A stretch of DNA of 64,000 nt from JANMEB01 sp041745295. Lineage in GTDB: Bacteria > Planctomycetota > Planctomycetia > Pirellulales > Pirellulaceae. Positions 47,788 through 56,289 of this stretch are shown here, piece by piece. The stretch is taken from positions 11,029-75,028 of the forward strand of contig JBGTJE010000037.1 in assembly GCA_041745295.1 (NCBI GenBank). Direction: 5' to 3'. Each line of letters begins with the position of its first letter. The first letter of the stretch is position 1. Position numbers and translations under genes: made by a program. The notes under the pieces are model-generated. The model did no database searches and had not been told where the DNA came from. It saw only the letters and a program-made list of their open reading frames with translations.

Positions 47788-47849
47788 CTTGGCAAACAGA
47801 ATCACTAGTCAATAGAGCGGCAACGCTATGATCCCGCCGTCTCGCCGAT

Positions 47850-48011
47850 CGGCGCCTTTCGCTCCTCGCTTGTGAATTTATTCGTACGATGGCCCTTCCA
47901 GGCCGTCGATCGACCGGAAAACGACGGCCCAGAAGGGCCGCGCTACTTTTGAAATGAATAAATTCACAACCGCTCCGCGGAAGGACGTTCTTTCGCGGAT
48001 CCAAAGGCGCC
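47850..48011. repeat. Palindromic repeat family B, copy 3, split by a MITE-like unit
   Basis: The outer parts (GGCGCCTTTCGCTCCTCG at the left, CGCTCCGCGGAAGGACGTTC and TTTCGCGG...AAAGGCGCC at the right) together match the 50-bp family B palindrome. The middle, 47870-47969, is a separate unit with perfect inverted ends. Confidence 0.75.
47870..47969. mobile_element. MITE-like 100-bp unit with perfect 14-bp terminal inverted repeats
   Basis: The ends are TTGTGAATTTATTC and its exact complement GAATAAATTCACAA. Inside, GGCCCTTCCAGGCCGTC and GACGGCCCAGAAGGGCC form a second inverted pair. On either side stand CGCTCCTCG and CGCTCCGCG, an 8-of-9 direct repeat that looks like a target duplication. 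No transposase gene is present; a non-autonomous element is likely. Confidence 0.7.
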
Positions 48012-48120
48012 TTTGCACAATCGACTATGCTCAACCCTGTGCCGTTCTATGTGAACTGGTCAAGCGAACGCCGCCAAGTTACAACGATCGACGCGCCAGA
48101 CAACGACCTTCAAGTAGATT

Positions 48121-48145
48121 TCTTACTGAAAACTGAACACTAACC
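48121..48145. repeat. TTCAG-type repeat, inverse copy
   Basis: CTTACTGAAAACTGAACACT is the inverse of motifs at 18491 and around 57738. It ends just before the sugar-isomerase start, so this gene has no clear Shine-Dalgarno sequence. Confidence 0.6.
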
Positions 48146-48147
48146 CC

Positions 48148-48978
48148 ATGCTTCGCTTCGCCGTTTGCAACGAACTCTATCGCGATTGGCCGCTGGCTCA
48201 AGCGCTGGCGGACGCGCGCAGCCGAGGATACGAAGGCGTGGAGATCGCCCCGCATACGCTGGGCGATACCGATGAACGATTTTCGCCGCAGCGATCCGCG
48301 GAATTACGGAAGGAGGCGGCCGACCATGGACTGTCGATCGTCGGCTTGCATTGGTTGCTCGCCCAAACGCAGGGGCTGCATTTAACTTCGGACGATCCGC
48401 AGGTTCGGACCAAGGCCTCCGAATATCTTGAGCGACTAATCGACTTGTGTTCCGCTCTGCAAGGCAGCGTTATGGTTTTGGGTTCGCCCCGTCAGCGCGA
48501 TTTGCTGGACGGAGTTACATTGGAGCGCGGTTTGGACTTCGCGGCCGAAGTGATCGAGCGGCTCTTACCGCGCCTGGCGGCGGCGAAAATCGTGTTAGCG
48601 ATTGAGCCTTTGGGACCTCAAGAAACGAATTTTTTGAACACGGCGGATCAAGCCAGCGATCTCATCCGGCGGTTCGACTCGCCCTGGGTTCGCTTGCAGT
48701 TGGATGTCAAAGCGATGTCGACCGAAGGCAAGCCGATTCCGGATATCATCGCCACGCATCGACACGAGCTGGCACATTTTCACGCCAATGATCCGAATCG
48801 CCGGGGGCCGGGGATGGGGCAAGTCGATTTTGTGCCGATCCTCAAGTCGTTAATCGACGCCGGCTATCGCGGTTGGGTTTCGGTCGAAGTTTTTGACGAA
48901 TCCCCTGGAATCGATGCACTGGCCGGCGAAAGCATTCGCAACTTGCGACGAGACTATGCCCGAGCACTCGCGCTGTAG
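48148..48978 (+). CDS. Sugar phosphate isomerase/epimerase-like TIM-barrel protein
   Basis: 276 residues of the xylose-isomerase-like TIM-barrel superfamily. Visible are GYEGVEIAPHTLGDTDERF, GLSIVGLHWLLAQ, KIVLAIEPLGPQETNFL with a metal-binding Glu, VRLQLDVKAM, HFHANDPNRRGPGMGQVDF with His and Asp ligands, and GWVSVEVFDESPG. Such enzymes isomerise or epimerise sugars or inositol derivatives with a divalent metal. The exact substrate cannot be told from sequence. It is flanked by repeat-rich gaps and appears to be a single-gene unit. Confidence 0.85.
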   Translation: MLRFAVCNELYRDWPLAQALADARSRGYEGVEIAPHTLGDTDERFSPQRSAELRKEAADHGLSIVGLHWLLAQTQGLHLTSDDPQVRTKASEYLERLIDLCSALQGSVMVLGSPRQRDLLDGVTLERGLDFAAEVIERLLPRLAAAKIVLAIEPLGPQETNFLNTADQASDLIRRFDSPWVRLQLDVKAMSTEGKPIPDIIATHRHELAHFHANDPNRRGPGMGQVDFVPILKSLIDAGYRGWVSVEVFDESPGIDALAGESIRNLRRDYARALAL

Positions 48979-49030
48979 GGCCACATCAAGTCAAGGTCGT
49001 TCAATCACCGGTGCGTTTCCCGTTCCCGAG

Positions 49031-49074
49031 TTCCCTCGCCCCCGCCGCGGGGGAGAGGGCAGGGTGAGGGGCGA
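49031..49074. repeat. GC-rich interspersed repeat family J, copy 1
   Basis: TTCCCTCGCCCCCGCCGCGG followed by GGGAGAGGGCAGGGTGAGGG. An inverted copy with a few changes is at 62644-62685. It lies between the isomerase-like and GT39 genes. Confidence 0.75.
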
Positions 49075-49202
49075 TCGAGATATCAGATCCTTTCCTCACG
49101 GTCGTCTTCTAGCCCCGCTATCGATCGCCTTTGACGTTGCCCGTAATCGACGAAATGTCTAGACTTTCCGCCGCCAAATTGGACTGACGGAGGGAGTCGT
49201 CT

Positions 49203-51041
49203 GTGTTTCAGCGGACCAACGTTCACCTTGCGCTTGTGCTTGCCATTGCGGCGGTCATTCTGTTTCTCAATTTGGGATCCGCGCGCTTGTGGGATCGCGA
49301 TGAGCCGCGGAACGCCGGTTGTGTTGTCGAAATGATGCAGCGGGGCGACTGGGTCGTTCCGATGTTCAACGATGAACTGCGGCATCAAAAGCCCGTGTTG
49401 CTGTATTGGCTGATTGGGTCCGCCTACCGAGTTTTCGGCGTCAATGAATTCGCGGCTCGGTTCTGGTCGGCGATTCTCGCCCTCGCAACCGTGACCATGA
49501 CTTACGTTATCGGGCGCCGATTGTTGAATCCCGGAGCAGCAGTCTTGGGGGCGTTGGCGTTGGCGACCAGTTTGATGTTTGTGGTCGCCGGTCGGGCTGC
49601 GACGCCCGACTCCGCGTTGATCTTTTGCCAAACACTTGCCTTGACGATTTATATATGCGGCACGTTTGCCGTCAAGAAACATAGCTTTGACCCACCCCAA
49701 CTACGGACCGACGGCGCGTTCTTTCCGCGCTCGCACCTTGTTGTGGCAACGATGTATGCGGCGATGGGAATGGGCGTGTTGGCGAAAGGGCTGATTGGAA
49801 TCGTCATGCCCATGGCAATCATTGGGTTGTTCATGTTGATCGAGACCCGCCCTGCCGTTAAGCCACGACTGCTCGAGGGCTATGGAAATTTGGCCCGGTT
49901 TCTCGCGAGCGTAGCCCGGCCATTTGGACCGAAGCATTTTTTGCAAACATTGCTCAAGATGAATCCGCTGCTGGCTGTGGCGATGGTTTCGATTGTCGCG
50001 GGTCCGTGGTTCGCATTGGTAGGTCTGCGAACGGATGGAGAATTCTTGAAGTTGTTTTTCGTGGACGAACATTTGGGCCGAGCGACGACGACATTCGAGA
50101 ATCACGGCGGCGGACTTTGGTTTTACCCTCTGGCAATCGCCATCGGTTTTTTTCCGTGGTCCATTTTTTTGGTCCCCATGTTGTTGGGCATCGATCGGCG
50201 GCTGAGCAAGCCTCATCCCATGTCGACCGCACTTGTTTTCTTCCTGTGCTGGACCGGCGTTCAAATCGGAGTTTTCAGCCTCGTTTCCACGAAGTTGCCA
50301 AGTTACGTGACGCCTTGCTTTCCGGCGCTGGCGTTGTGCTGCGGATATTACCTCGAGCGAATATGGCGCGAGAAAACTCGAGTGCCACTGTTTATGGATA
50401 AAGCCGTTTTAGTGGCCCTGGCCTGCAGCGGACTTGGCTTGAGCATTGGCTTAACCGTGTTGTGCCTGCGCTTTTTGGGCGGTAGTTATTGGCTCATCGC
50501 GCTCGGTTTGCTTTGGGTAGTAGTCGCAGCGCTGGGTTGGTTAACGATGGCGCGACAAGGCTCACGTCAATGGATCGTCGTCTATACCGCAGCGGCGGCC
50601 GCATTCTGCATCGGGCTGTTTGGCTACGGAACGATTGCCGTGGATCAGACGCAGCAAGTTCAGCGATTGCTCGATCCGATTCGCGGACGGGACGTGCCGG
50701 TGGCTACGTTTCGTTGTCTCGAATCGAGCTGGGTGTTTTACGCCGGACAACCGATCAACGAACTGGCGACCAGCGAGCAGACCGCCGAAGCGTCAGTGGA
50801 TCGCGTGCATTTCTGGCAACGCAAACCACGACTCCTCCCCGCCGAATTCGCCAAAAAGTATCCAAATGCGTTCTTCATCACGACCGAACAAGCGTGGTTC
50901 GAGTTGCAAAGTCAATTGCCGTCCACCTATCGAATCGTGCAAACCGCGCCGTATTTCCTGCGCGACAAAAACCTCCTGTTAGCAGGGCCGGTGTCGAACT
51001 CGCGTGTGGCCGAAGGCCGTGATGTCATTGGCGTGAGATAA
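49203..51041 (+). CDS. GT39/ArnT-like membrane glycosyltransferase
   Basis: 612 residues from a GTG with a strong GGAGGGAG site about 10 bases upstream. Roughly ten to twelve membrane helices are seen from residue 5 to about 465, then a soluble C-terminal domain. The catalytic-loop motif near the N-terminus is LWDRDEPRNAGCVVEMMQRG followed by WVVPMFNDELRHQKPVLLYW. This is the pattern of PMT/ArnT-type transferases that move a sugar from a polyprenyl-phosphate carrier to a protein or lipid on the outer face of the membrane. The acceptor is unknown. The gene stands alone. Confidence 0.88.
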   Translation: MFQRTNVHLALVLAIAAVILFLNLGSARLWDRDEPRNAGCVVEMMQRGDWVVPMFNDELRHQKPVLLYWLIGSAYRVFGVNEFAARFWSAILALATVTMTYVIGRRLLNPGAAVLGALALATSLMFVVAGRAATPDSALIFCQTLALTIYICGTFAVKKHSFDPPQLRTDGAFFPRSHLVVATMYAAMGMGVLAKGLIGIVMPMAIIGLFMLIETRPAVKPRLLEGYGNLARFLASVARPFGPKHFLQTLLKMNPLLAVAMVSIVAGPWFALVGLRTDGEFLKLFFVDEHLGRATTTFENHGGGLWFYPLAIAIGFFPWSIFLVPMLLGIDRRLSKPHPMSTALVFFLCWTGVQIGVFSLVSTKLPSYVTPCFPALALCCGYYLERIWREKTRVPLFMDKAVLVALACSGLGLSIGLTVLCLRFLGGSYWLIALGLLWVVVAALGWLTMARQGSRQWIVVYTAAAAAFCIGLFGYGTIAVDQTQQVQRLLDPIRGRDVPVATFRCLESSWVFYAGQPINELATSEQTAEASVDRVHFWQRKPRLLPAEFAKKYPNAFFITTEQAWFELQSQLPSTYRIVQTAPYFLRDKNLLLAGPVSNSRVAEGRDVIGVR

Positions 51042-51092
51042 TAAATCTGCAATGGAATGGGTCGATGGTCTGGGACCCTGGCGGATTTCGAT

Positions 51093-51168
51093 CGTTTACG
51101 CCAAGCCGAAGGCGACGGTTTCTTCGTTTTGTTTCGCGAGCCGGCGCCTACGGCTTGGCGTTAAACGA
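51093..51168. repeat. Palindromic repeat family A, copy 4
   Basis: CGTTTACGCCAAGCCGAAGG at the left and CGGCTTGGCGTTAAACGA at the right, with a less symmetrical middle. It lies between the convergent GT39 and PqqB-like genes and may help end both transcripts. Confidence 0.7.
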
Positions 51169-51203
51169 GCGACGTGAACGAATTGCCACGTGCCTACCCA
51201 ACA

Positions 51204-52196
51204 TCACAGCCCGACTCGCTCGCCTTGTTCGGCGAGGTGCATTCCGGATTGATGGATTTGCCGCGCAGCCGCCGATTCGGCGTCGAGCAAAGGATTGCTG
51301 TGATTGAAATGGATAAAGCGAATCTTGTTGCGACTCTCTCGAGACAATCCAGCGAATCGGGCGATCGATTCCACGGCAAGCGGATGCGGAATCTCGCTCA
51401 AGTCTCGACCGGGCAATTCGCCCGCGTCAAAAAAAGTCGCATCGAGATACGCAACGTCGACCTGATCTAGCTCGGTTTCAATCTTTCGTTCCCAACGATC
51501 CCATTTGTCAATGTCGGGGAGAAAGAGAACGCTCTGGCTCGGCCCGCGAATGCGAAACGCCACCGTTTCGGAAAACTCGTCGCGGTGCGGCACCAAGATC
51601 GGCGTTACCTTGAGTCGATCGTTGAGATCGATCGCTTGGTCCGCTTCAAGCGGTCGCAGTTCCACGTTTTGCAACTCGACGAGCTGCTTCCAAGGACCAT
51701 GGGACCGCAAAAACTCGTTCATTCGTGGCATCGCGTAGGTCGGAATATTTCGCGCGCCCAAAACTTCGCGTCCAAGATTCACGAGTCCCGCGTAATGGCC
51801 GATGTGCGCATGCGTCAAAAAAATTCCCGAGATTCCAAGGCCTTGAGCGGGCGGCGAGGCGCCGTTAAGCGCGTGGAGTTGTTGTTTAAAGTCCGGCGTG
51901 CATTCGATCAACCAGCGACCGCCGGAAACTGGATCGACAACCGCCAAGCTGACCACCCAGCGCGTTTTTGACGGATCATCCCATGCCCGCTGGCAGCATG
52001 GCTTGCGACAGCCGGCTTGCGGAAAGCCGCCATCCTGCGCGATCCCCAATACCAGGATATACGGCGCTATGGCGTTTGTTTCTTGCATTTGTCGATCGCG
52101 TTCGTACGGTTGGGCCATGCCACGATCGCCAGCAAGTATTGACATGACGACTGCGACGGCTCTGCTTGCTAACGATCGTAAAGTGAAATGCGACAC
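51204..52196 (-). CDS. Exported PqqB-like metallo-beta-lactamase-fold hydrolase
   Basis: About 330 residues from GTG 52194-52196, which has AAAGG seven bases upstream; the frame extends to a TTG at 52229. The N-terminus (RSLASRAVAVVMSILAGDRG) looks like a signal or anchor. The mature part begins ILVLGIAQDGGFPQAGCRKP, the PqqB signature, with a CxxxC pair. Metal-site motifs are FLTHAHIGHYAGL, SVLFLPDIDKWDRWE and RFIHFNHSNPLLD. PqqB takes part in pyrroloquinoline quinone synthesis, but no other pqq gene is nearby and an exported form is unlike PqqB. A phosphodiesterase-like or other hydrolase role is possible. It is divergent from the PQQ-like propeller gene. Confidence 0.8.
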   Translation of the reverse strand: MSHFTLRSLASRAVAVVMSILAGDRGMAQPYERDRQMQETNAIAPYILVLGIAQDGGFPQAGCRKPCCQRAWDDPSKTRWVVSLAVVDPVSGGRWLIECTPDFKQQLHALNGASPPAQGLGISGIFLTHAHIGHYAGLVNLGREVLGARNIPTYAMPRMNEFLRSHGPWKQLVELQNVELRPLEADQAIDLNDRLKVTPILVPHRDEFSETVAFRIRGPSQSVLFLPDIDKWDRWERKIETELDQVDVAYLDATFFDAGELPGRDLSEIPHPLAVESIARFAGLSRESRNKIRFIHFNHSNPLLDAESAAARQIHQSGMHLAEQGERVGL

Positions 52197-52328
52197 GTTG
52201 ATACCTTTCGCAATGCATTGTAACCGCAACCTTGTGACTGTTCATGTCGATTCCAATTGCCCCGTCGCATTCGCTGTTGGCTTCGTCAATAATTGGCGAA
52301 TCTGGGTGGCATTGAACTGAGGGCAGAT

Positions 52329-53654
52329 ATGAACCGAACAAGGCTACTTCAAACTTGCGCATTCGCTTCGGCATTGGCTAGTCTCGTGGCGACGCCGAGT
52401 GGCGTCATAGGCGACGACTGGCCGCAGTGGGGTGGTCCGCAGCGCAATTTCAGTTGGAACGAGCCGGGATTGCTTGCTTCGTTTCCAGCAGAAGGTCCCA
52501 AGGTACTGTGGCGAGCCAAAGTCGACACGGGCTACACGGGCCCCGCCGTCGCTAATGGCAAAATATTTCTCATGGACTATGTGCTCAAGGAGGGCGACCC
52601 CAAGGTCCATCCGAGCAATCGCAATGACTTAAAGGGTACTGAACGCGTCCTGTGTTTTGACGCGGCCAGCGGCAAGTCATTGTGGACGTATGAATACGAT
52701 CAACCTTATCACATTTCTTACCCCGAAGGCCCTCGCTGCACTCCCGCAGTCGATGGGGACATGGTTTACACGCTGGGTGCGGAAGGATATCTGCATTGCT
52801 TGTCGGTGGACGACGGCAAAGTCATCTGGAAACGGGAACTGAAAGTCGACTACAAGATGCCCGAATCGCCCATCTGGGGCTTTTCCGCCCACCCGCTCGT
52901 TCATGGCGACCTGCTTTATTGCGTCGTCGGCGGCGAGGGGAGTATTGCCGTCGCTTTCAACAAGAAAGACGGAAAGGAAGTATGGCGGAGCATGTCGGCG
53001 AAAGAGCCCGGCTATTGCCCGCCAATCCTTGTGAACAAGAATGGCGTTGAGCAACTGATCATTTGGCACGCCGAGTCGATCAACGGACTCGATCCGCAAA
53101 CGGGCAAGGTCTTGTGGTCCAGTAAATTGGTACCAAGTTACGCGATGGCGATCGCCGCGCCGGCTGTCGACGGCGACTTCTTGTTCGCCTCCGGATTGGG
53201 CGCCTCGGCGCTGCTCAAATTCGATCCAAGCGGCAGTGCGACGGAAGTCTGGCAGGGGAAGGGATTCCAAACCAGCCACAGCCCAATCATTGCCGAAAAC
53301 GGACACGCGTATGGCGTTGATCGAACGGGCTGGCTGCGCTGTATTGAACTGCAGACTGGCGAGCGCAAGTGGCAAACGACCGAACCGGCGGTAGGCGAGC
53401 GCCCGACCAATCCCGGCACGGCATTTATTGTCAAAAACGGCGACCGATTTTTGATCGCTGGCGAAACCGGTGAGCTCACCATCGCCCGAATGACGCCGGA
53501 AAAATACGAAAAAATCTGCAGCGCGAAATTGCTCGAGCCGACGCACGACTCGTTCGATCACAAGGCCCTCTGGAGTTGCCCCGCGTACGCCAATGGCTGC
53601 ATGTACTGGCGCAACGACAACGAACTAATCTGCGTATCGTTGAAGGCGGAGTAA
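52329..53654 (+). CDS. Secreted PQQ-like beta-propeller protein
   Basis: About 441 residues from ATG 52329 with GAGGGC upstream. The signal peptide is LLQTCAFASALASLVATPSG. The mature protein opens with DDWPQWGGPQRNFSWNE, the standard start of planctomycete PQQ-like propellers. Repeats such as GYTGPAVANGKIFLMD, VLCFDAASGKSLWTYEY and YLHCLSVDDGKVIWKREL form the blades. Despite the family name, no catalytic dehydrogenase residues or cytochrome motif were seen, so it may be a scaffold or binding protein in the periplasm. It stands opposite the PqqB-like gene across a gap of about 130 bp. Confidence 0.87.
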   Translation: MNRTRLLQTCAFASALASLVATPSGVIGDDWPQWGGPQRNFSWNEPGLLASFPAEGPKVLWRAKVDTGYTGPAVANGKIFLMDYVLKEGDPKVHPSNRNDLKGTERVLCFDAASGKSLWTYEYDQPYHISYPEGPRCTPAVDGDMVYTLGAEGYLHCLSVDDGKVIWKRELKVDYKMPESPIWGFSAHPLVHGDLLYCVVGGEGSIAVAFNKKDGKEVWRSMSAKEPGYCPPILVNKNGVEQLIIWHAESINGLDPQTGKVLWSSKLVPSYAMAIAAPAVDGDFLFASGLGASALLKFDPSGSATEVWQGKGFQTSHSPIIAENGHAYGVDRTGWLRCIELQTGERKWQTTEPAVGERPTNPGTAFIVKNGDRFLIAGETGELTIARMTPEKYEKICSAKLLEPTHDSFDHKALWSCPAYANGCMYWRNDNELICVSLKAE

Positions 53655-53771
53655 CATTTGAGGCGGGGCTCAAATACACAGAATGAAGTGGTCATTCAAT
53701 ATTTTTTGAAAAACCAGAATGCCTTGTGACCATACGCGAGCGTTACATCTTGCAAGTTTAGGGAGTTAACA

Positions 53772-54113
53772 ATGCAAACTAGACTTCTCACGGCCCACTT
53801 TTTTACAGGAATTGTTGTCGTGATCACGTTGGGTGTGTGGTCGTTTCACGCGACGGGCGCTGGTCAGGAAAAGGAAATTGACGAGCACGAGGCAACTCAG
53901 TTTGAATATATTCTGCGATCGATGCCGCTGCCTCCCCTCGATGACGACGACACATTGACCGCGCAATCCGCGGCAACACTAATGAGCACATTAGACGAGA
54001 TGGGATCGGCAGGATGGGAGTTAGCCGGCGTTGACAGGGCATGCAACACGTACATTTTCCAAAGAGCAACGTCGGGGACCACAAAGAAATCGGGCGACTA
54101 CGGTAAGAAATAA
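53772..54113 (+). CDS. Small secreted protein with DUF4177-like ending
   Basis: 113 residues with GGGAG upstream of the ATG. A hydrophobic N-terminus (FFTGIVVVITLGVWSFHATG) should export it. An acidic middle (PLDDDDTLTAQSAATLMSTL) precedes DEMGSAGWELAGVDRACNTY and IFQRA, the GWEL...F(K/R)R pattern seen in DUF4177-type small proteins. The function is unknown. It follows the propeller gene by about 117 bp and is convergent with serA. Confidence 0.7.
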   Translation: MQTRLLTAHFFTGIVVVITLGVWSFHATGAGQEKEIDEHEATQFEYILRSMPLPPLDDDDTLTAQSAATLMSTLDEMGSAGWELAGVDRACNTYIFQRATSGTTKKSGDYGKK

Positions 54114-54159
54114 TCAGGTATCGCCAGGTTCATGATCGCGGCGAAGGAAGCGCAAGAGG

Positions 54160-55386
54160 TTACCAAAGTATCCGGCAGCGGATGGTACCGTCGACTTGGC
54201 GGATTTTTTGCAGGGCGAAGTCGCTGTACTCGCGGTCGACGTCGATCACGACGTAGCCGACGGTGGCATTGGTTTGCAAGTATTGCCCGAGGATGTTGAT
54301 CGAATTCGATGAGAAGACCCGGTTGATCTCGGACAGCACACCGGGTCGATTGTGATGGATGTGCAGTAGCCGATGTTGTCCGGGGTGCGCCGTCAAAGCG
54401 ACTTCGGGAAAGTTCACGGCGGAGACGGTCGAGCCTTGGTCGCTATATTTGGTGAGTTTCTCCGCGACCTCGCGGCCGATGTTTTCTTGGGCTTCGATCG
54501 TGCTCCCGCCGATGTGCGGCGTAAGGAGCACGTTGTCGAAACGCCGCAGCGAGTTTTCGAACGGTTCGTCTTCGGATCGCGGCTCGCGTGGAAACACGTC
54601 GAGCGCCGCTCCCTTGAGTCGACCGTGGTCTAACGCCGATTCCAGCGACGTCAAATCCACGACGTTGCCCCGCGCGGTGTTGATCAATACGCAATTGGAC
54701 TTGAGTTGCCCCAATTCGTTGGGGCCAATCAAGTTCTTGGTCGATTCGTTTTCGGGGACGTGCAACGTGATCACGTCGGCCGTGCGCAACAGATCGAGCA
54801 ACGAGACTTGCCGGGCGTTCCCCAGGGGTAGCTTAGTCACGATGTCGTGAAAGACGACTTTCATGCCGAGACCTTCGGCCAAAACACTCAGTTGAGTTCC
54901 AATGTTGCCGTAGCCAATGATCCCCAAGGTCTTGCCGCGGATTTCGTGCGCGCCATCGGCCGATTTTCGCCAGACGCCCAGGTGCGCCGCCGCGTTTTTT
55001 TCCGGGACGCATCGTTGCAGCAGGATGGCTTCTCCCAAAACCAATTCCGCAACGCTGCGGGTGTTGGAAAACGGAGCGTTGAAGACTGGAATTCCCAGTG
55101 ATAACGCGTGGTCCAAATCGACTTGGTTGACGCCAATGCAAAAGCAACCGATGGCAATGAGTTTCGGCGCAGCCGTAAGTTCGCCAGCCGTGATCTGGGT
55201 GCGCGAACGAATCCCCAACAGATGGCAGTCCGCGACTTCGGCTTTAAGCTGTTCTGGCGAAAGCGCCTTCGCATGTTGAACGATTTGTGAATAACCGACC
55301 TCGCGAAAAGCCTCAACCGCCGAGTCATGGATCCCCTCGAGCAGAACGATTCTGATTTTCGACTTGTCCAGCGAGGTCCGATTCAT
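54160..55386 (-). CDS. serA: D-3-phosphoglycerate dehydrogenase with ACT domain
   Basis: 408 residues, close to the 410 of the E. coli-type enzyme. It oxidises 3-phosphoglycerate with NAD as the first step of serine synthesis. The NAD-binding motif is GKTLGIIGYGNIGTQLSVLA. Active-site segments are LINTARGNVVDLTSLESALD and LLTPHIGGSTIEAQENIG with the catalytic His. A C-terminal ACT domain (LLHIHHNRPGVLSEINRVFS) suggests feedback control by serine. It is convergent with the small secreted-protein gene and stands alone. Confidence 0.95.
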   Translation of the reverse strand: MNRTSLDKSKIRIVLLEGIHDSAVEAFREVGYSQIVQHAKALSPEQLKAEVADCHLLGIRSRTQITAGELTAAPKLIAIGCFCIGVNQVDLDHALSLGIPVFNAPFSNTRSVAELVLGEAILLQRCVPEKNAAAHLGVWRKSADGAHEIRGKTLGIIGYGNIGTQLSVLAEGLGMKVVFHDIVTKLPLGNARQVSLLDLLRTADVITLHVPENESTKNLIGPNELGQLKSNCVLINTARGNVVDLTSLESALDHGRLKGAALDVFPREPRSEDEPFENSLRRFDNVLLTPHIGGSTIEAQENIGREVAEKLTKYSDQGSTVSAVNFPEVALTAHPGQHRLLHIHHNRPGVLSEINRVFSSNSINILGQYLQTNATVGYVVIDVDREYSDFALQKIRQVDGTIRCRILW

Positions 55387-55492
55387 TGCGAGTTTGATTC
55401 ACTTTCTGGGACTGGATACTCGTTGCGTATTGTAAAGTTCATTCCAACCCGATGCGTAAGTGAGGAAATTCGCGTTAGTATTTCACAAGCCG

Positions 55493-56143
55493 CTAAGGAT
55501 ACAACCGTTCTCGCTGCCATTGGCTTGGGCCGACGAGTTGATAACGGAAGCGATCGTGCAGTCGATCGATGCGGCCCTGCCAGAATTCGAATCGGACTGG
55601 AGTGACGATGTATCCGCCCCAGGTTTCGGGGAGTGGAATCGGCTGGTCACGATAGCGGTCGGTTAAGATTTGGCTCTGCCGATCGAGTTCCTCCCGCGAG
55701 GGTGCGACCTGCGATTGTTCGGAAATGGTTGCGCCGATCTGGGCCCCTCGCGGACGCGAATGGAAATACGACTGGGAGATTTCGCGCGAAGTTCGAAGCG
55801 CGGTTCCGTCGATGCGAATTTGGCGTCCTTGGAAGGGCCAATGAAGCAACAGACAAACTTGAGGATTGGCGGAGATTTGCAACCCCTTTTCCGAAGCATA
55901 GTTCGTGAAAAACGTAAATGCTCGGTCGTCGAAGTGTTTTAACAGGACGGTGCGATTGGTGGCGTGTCCGTTCAGATCCGAAGTCGCCAGCGACATCGCG
56001 TTGGGTTCAAACCAATCTACGGGGCAGCGAGCGACGGCGTCGTCGAACCAGAGTTTGAACTGTCGAAACGGGTTGGCATCCAAGTCGCTTTCCGAGACGC
56101 CGTGGGATTCATATTCCTTGCGCAGATCCGCCAGTTTGGACAT
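55493..56143 (-). CDS. pdxH: Pyridoxamine 5'-phosphate oxidase
   Basis: 216 residues, normal length. This FMN enzyme makes pyridoxal 5'-phosphate from PNP or PMP. Motifs are PNAMSLATSDLNGHATNRTV, FTFFTNYASEKGLQISANP, QIRIDGTALRTSREISQSYF, RPRGAQIGATISEQS, and the end RLHDRFRYQLVGPSQWQRER. It is divergent from fumC. Confidence 0.96.
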   Translation of the reverse strand: MSKLADLRKEYESHGVSESDLDANPFRQFKLWFDDAVARCPVDWFEPNAMSLATSDLNGHATNRTVLLKHFDDRAFTFFTNYASEKGLQISANPQVCLLLHWPFQGRQIRIDGTALRTSREISQSYFHSRPRGAQIGATISEQSQVAPSREELDRQSQILTDRYRDQPIPLPETWGGYIVTPVRFEFWQGRIDRLHDRFRYQLVGPSQWQRERLYP

Positions 56144-56289
56144 AGTGCCACCTTGGGGAAAAAGCTATAAGATACGATTTGGGGAAGGGGCTCGAAAGGA
56201 TGCAAGGGCCGGCGGCTAGCAAAGTTCGGCTTGGACGGGGCGTCCGAGCAAGCTATCATTTTCGCCGCCATGGAATGGGACAAAACGAG

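Noticed and set aside
47700..48147. Possible CRISPR array or tandem repeat after htrA
   Set aside because: The repeats are inverted and nested, not regularly spaced direct repeats with spacers.
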